From Acidobacteriota bacterium (GTDB lineage Bacteria; Acidobacteriota; Terriglobia; Acidiferrales; UBA7541): DNA of 15,471 nt. The notes beneath the pieces were generated by a model, which worked only from the letters and a program-made list of their open reading frames with translations, did no database searches and had not been told where the DNA came from. Of the stretch, positions 13,915 to 15,471 are shown one piece after another (the stretch's first letter is position 1; each line of letters opens with the position of its first letter). Where the stretch lies: NCBI GenBank assembly GCA_003161195.1, contig PMOV01000187.1, positions 4,822 to 20,292 on the forward strand, in the 5' to 3' direction. The position numbers and the translations under genes were made by a program.

Positions 13915-14019
13915 CCGCGAGCCGCCCCCACGCGCATTTTCCGCCGCGCTTTATGGCGGCTACAAGCGAGTTGGTGAGCGAACGCCCGAGGAAACTTGGT
14001 CTTGCAGAGGACGGCGTGC

Positions 14020-15471
14020 TTACGGACCGTTGACGGGAATTTCCCGGAAGGACAGCACCTTGTACGTATAGGGCTTTTGCACCGCGTTAATCCAGCAGGT
14101 GCTGTAATAGATCCCGTTGCTCGCATTCACTTGCGTCCAGGAGGCCGGACCGAGTATCCCCAGTGCGTTTCCACTCGAGTCATGCGTCTGCGCCAAGAGC
14201 ACCGCGCCGTCGATCTCGCCCGTTCCCGCAGGCGCCGTCGAGACCACCACCCCTTGTCCAATCACCAGGATGATGCCCATCCACGACGCGCCGGGATCGT
14301 AGGTGAGCGTTCCCGTCACCACCAAAATTCCATAACCCGTTCCCGCCCAGCCGGTCATGTCCAGGTTGCCGTTCACTGCGATGGTCATCGGATTCCCCGG
14401 ACCCATCAGCGGCGAAAAGTTCGCTGGCACCGCTGGTCCGCCGCTGGGGTTTATGGTTTGATCGGCGTTTTGCGCTACCAGCTGTGCGAAGGCGTCCGCC
14501 CCGCTGGGCGTCGAAAGGTTTGCTGGCAAGGAAGTTGGCGAATTTCCGAGAACGTTGGGCAGCGTGCCGCCAAAGCCGGTGTAGTTCGCGTTGTAGGCCG
14601 GCACGATGCCGCCTGTGATGTTTCCCAGGCTCGGATCCGATGTGTTGGTGTAGCCGATGGCCGCTTCCAGCGTGGCGCCCGGCACGCAGCCGGGGAAGCC
14701 GCGCGAGTCCGCTCCGTTGATGGCAAAATTCGGCGATGCTGGGCCCTGAAACCCGACGTTATTTCCATCCAGTGCCAAGGCCGCGGGAAACGTCAGGTTG
14801 AGCGACGTGGGGGCCGCAACGTACTGCAGCATCCTCTGGCTCTGCGTTCCGTTGGGCATGGTCAGCGAAGCCAGCGCGGTAATTTCCAGCGCCTGTGGCC
14901 CCGGTTGATCCACGCTCAAATGGTTGCCCACGAACGTCAATGGTGTGGTCGGCTGGCCGGTGTCGTTATCTACGTTCACGCCTGTCGTTTTCGCCGAGGG
15001 TGCCGTGATGGCATTGATGCGCACCCATTTGTACGCGGTGTAGAGCTGGCCCCAGGGGCTGTTGATTGCGGACAGCGAATTTGTCTGCTGCATTCCGGGA
15101 GCCGTGGTCGGCAGCGGCGTCGCCGGAAATTCTTGCGCCCATTCCAGGTCCGGATAGGTCGCCGGGTTGCTCGTGTCCCATGGCGCCACCACTTCTGCGG
15201 GCTGCGGATTGAGGATGTACCAAGCTTGTCCAACGGCTGGGACCGATCCTGCGGGCAACCCGAGTGCGGTAACCAGGTTCATGTTGTTGCCCACCGGCCA
15301 CTGCGAAAGTAGGCGCGTCCGGCCTTCTTCCACGCCCGCGAGCGCTGCGTAATAGACGGTATTTGCGGAGCGATAATTTCCCGTAAGCGCGGAATCCGTT
15401 CCGGTAGCCATGAGCAGCGCCATGCCCACCACGCAAATCAGCAGCAGCGCAAACAACGAGATCAGCAGCGC
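14020..15471 (-). CDS. PilX-like type IV pilus assembly protein, 5' end outside the window
   Basis: The frame is open from the right edge (484 codons including the stop), so the true start lies beyond the window. The visible N-terminus, ALLISLFALLLICVVGMALL, is the hydrophobic helix of PilX/minor-pilin proteins. It is followed by 'TGNYRSANTVYYAALAGVEE', the conserved segment after that helix. The rest is a long Gly/Asn/Thr/Pro-rich exported region. Near its end two adjacent segments, 'YGILVVTGTLTYDPGASWMG' and 'IILVIGQGVVVSTAPAGTGE', give strands I associate with this family. PilX-type proteins join the pilus-tip priming complex with minor pilins. The partner pilin genes would be expected just upstream, outside the window. 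It lies 117 nt before hslV and looks unrelated to it. Confidence 0.85.
   Translation of the reverse strand, partial: ALLISLFALLLICVVGMALLMATGTDSALTGNYRSANTVYYAALAGVEEGRTRLLSQWPVGNNMNLVTALGLPAGSVPAVGQAWYILNPQPAEVVAPWDTSNPATYPDLEWAQEFPATPLPTTAPGMQQTNSLSAINSPWGQLYTAYKWVRINAITAPSAKTTGVNVDNDTGQPTTPLTFVGNHLSVDQPGPQALEITALASLTMPNGTQSQRMLQYVAAPTSLNLTFPAALALDGNNVGFQGPASPNFAINGADSRGFPGCVPGATLEAAIGYTNTSDPSLGNITGGIVPAYNANYTGFGGTLPNVLGNSPTSLPANLSTPSGADAFAQLVAQNADQTINPSGGPAVPANFSPLMGPGNPMTIAVNGNLDMTGWAGTGYGILVVTGTLTYDPGASWMGIILVIGQGVVVSTAPAGTGEIDGAVLLAQTHDSSGNALGILGPASWTQVNASNGIYYSTCWINAVQKPYTYKVLSFREIPVNGP

Noticed and set aside
13903..14019. Heat-shock operator (CIRCE or sigma-32 promoter) before hslV
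   Set aside because: Neither the TTAGCACTC/GAGTGCTAA pair nor sigma-32-like boxes were found; only a TATAAT box is clear. A CCGCC/GGCGG hairpin there has no T-run.
13996..15312. Plus-strand open frame of 438 codons opposite the PilX-like gene
   Set aside because: The minus-strand frame has a pilin-type hydrophobic helix and family-like strands, while the plus-strand product is Arg/His-rich and featureless.
1..15471. tRNA, rRNA, CRISPR array, insertion sequence or phage attachment site
   Set aside because: No cloverleaf-like sequence, regular spaced repeats, transposase motifs or terminal inverted repeats were seen by eye; small RNAs cannot be excluded this way.

Overview
The window is a gene-dense stretch of a GC-rich Gram-negative-type bacterial chromosome. 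Three things suggest Acidobacteriota or a close relative: a PilX-like pilus protein with repeated 'VVTGTLT / ILVIGQG' strands, HslVU followed directly by a fibronectin-type lipoprotein, and a SurA/PpiC-like lipoprotein. This placement is inference from gene content; no rRNA gene is present. I see no mobile element, tRNA, CRISPR array or phage gene.

Layout, left to right. (1) 1-2981, minus strand: a HAD phosphatase of the phosphoglycolate phosphatase type, then two GT4 glycosyltransferases. The second runs off the left edge. (2) 2982-3117: a divergent intergenic region with a promoter on each strand and a 14-bp direct repeat. (3) 3118-4437, plus strand: ribosomal protein L28 and a parvulin-type peptidyl-prolyl isomerase lipoprotein. 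(4) 4496-8537, minus strand: a biotin-dependent acyl-CoA carboxylase operon. In order of transcription it holds a two-helix membrane protein, the carboxyltransferase, the biotin carboxylase and a BT-BCCP biotin carrier. The alpha chain, often one polypeptide, is here two genes joined by an ATGA overlap. (5) 8640-11725, minus strand: a DUF3592-like membrane-anchored protein, a fumarylacetoacetate-hydrolase-family enzyme, a four-helix membrane protein and a three-domain FnIII-like lipoprotein. (6) 11739-13902, minus strand: HslU and HslV, the ATP-dependent protease. (7) 14020-15471, minus strand: the 3' part of a PilX-like minor pilin or pilus-assembly gene, cut by the right edge.

Functionally this is mostly housekeeping: proteolysis, acyl-CoA carboxylation, ribosome, periplasmic folding and envelope glycosylation. 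No complete novel defence or biosynthetic system is apparent. The best leads are small: four copies of GTTAGC in the 142-bp gap before the biotin carboxylase gene, beside 10-bp-period repeats; the small membrane protein overlapping the carboxyltransferase start; -10 boxes set 6-8 nt from the start codons of hslV and the HAD gene, which suggests leaderless mRNAs; and an apparent change of GC skew between same-strand operons near 6.6-8.6 kb.
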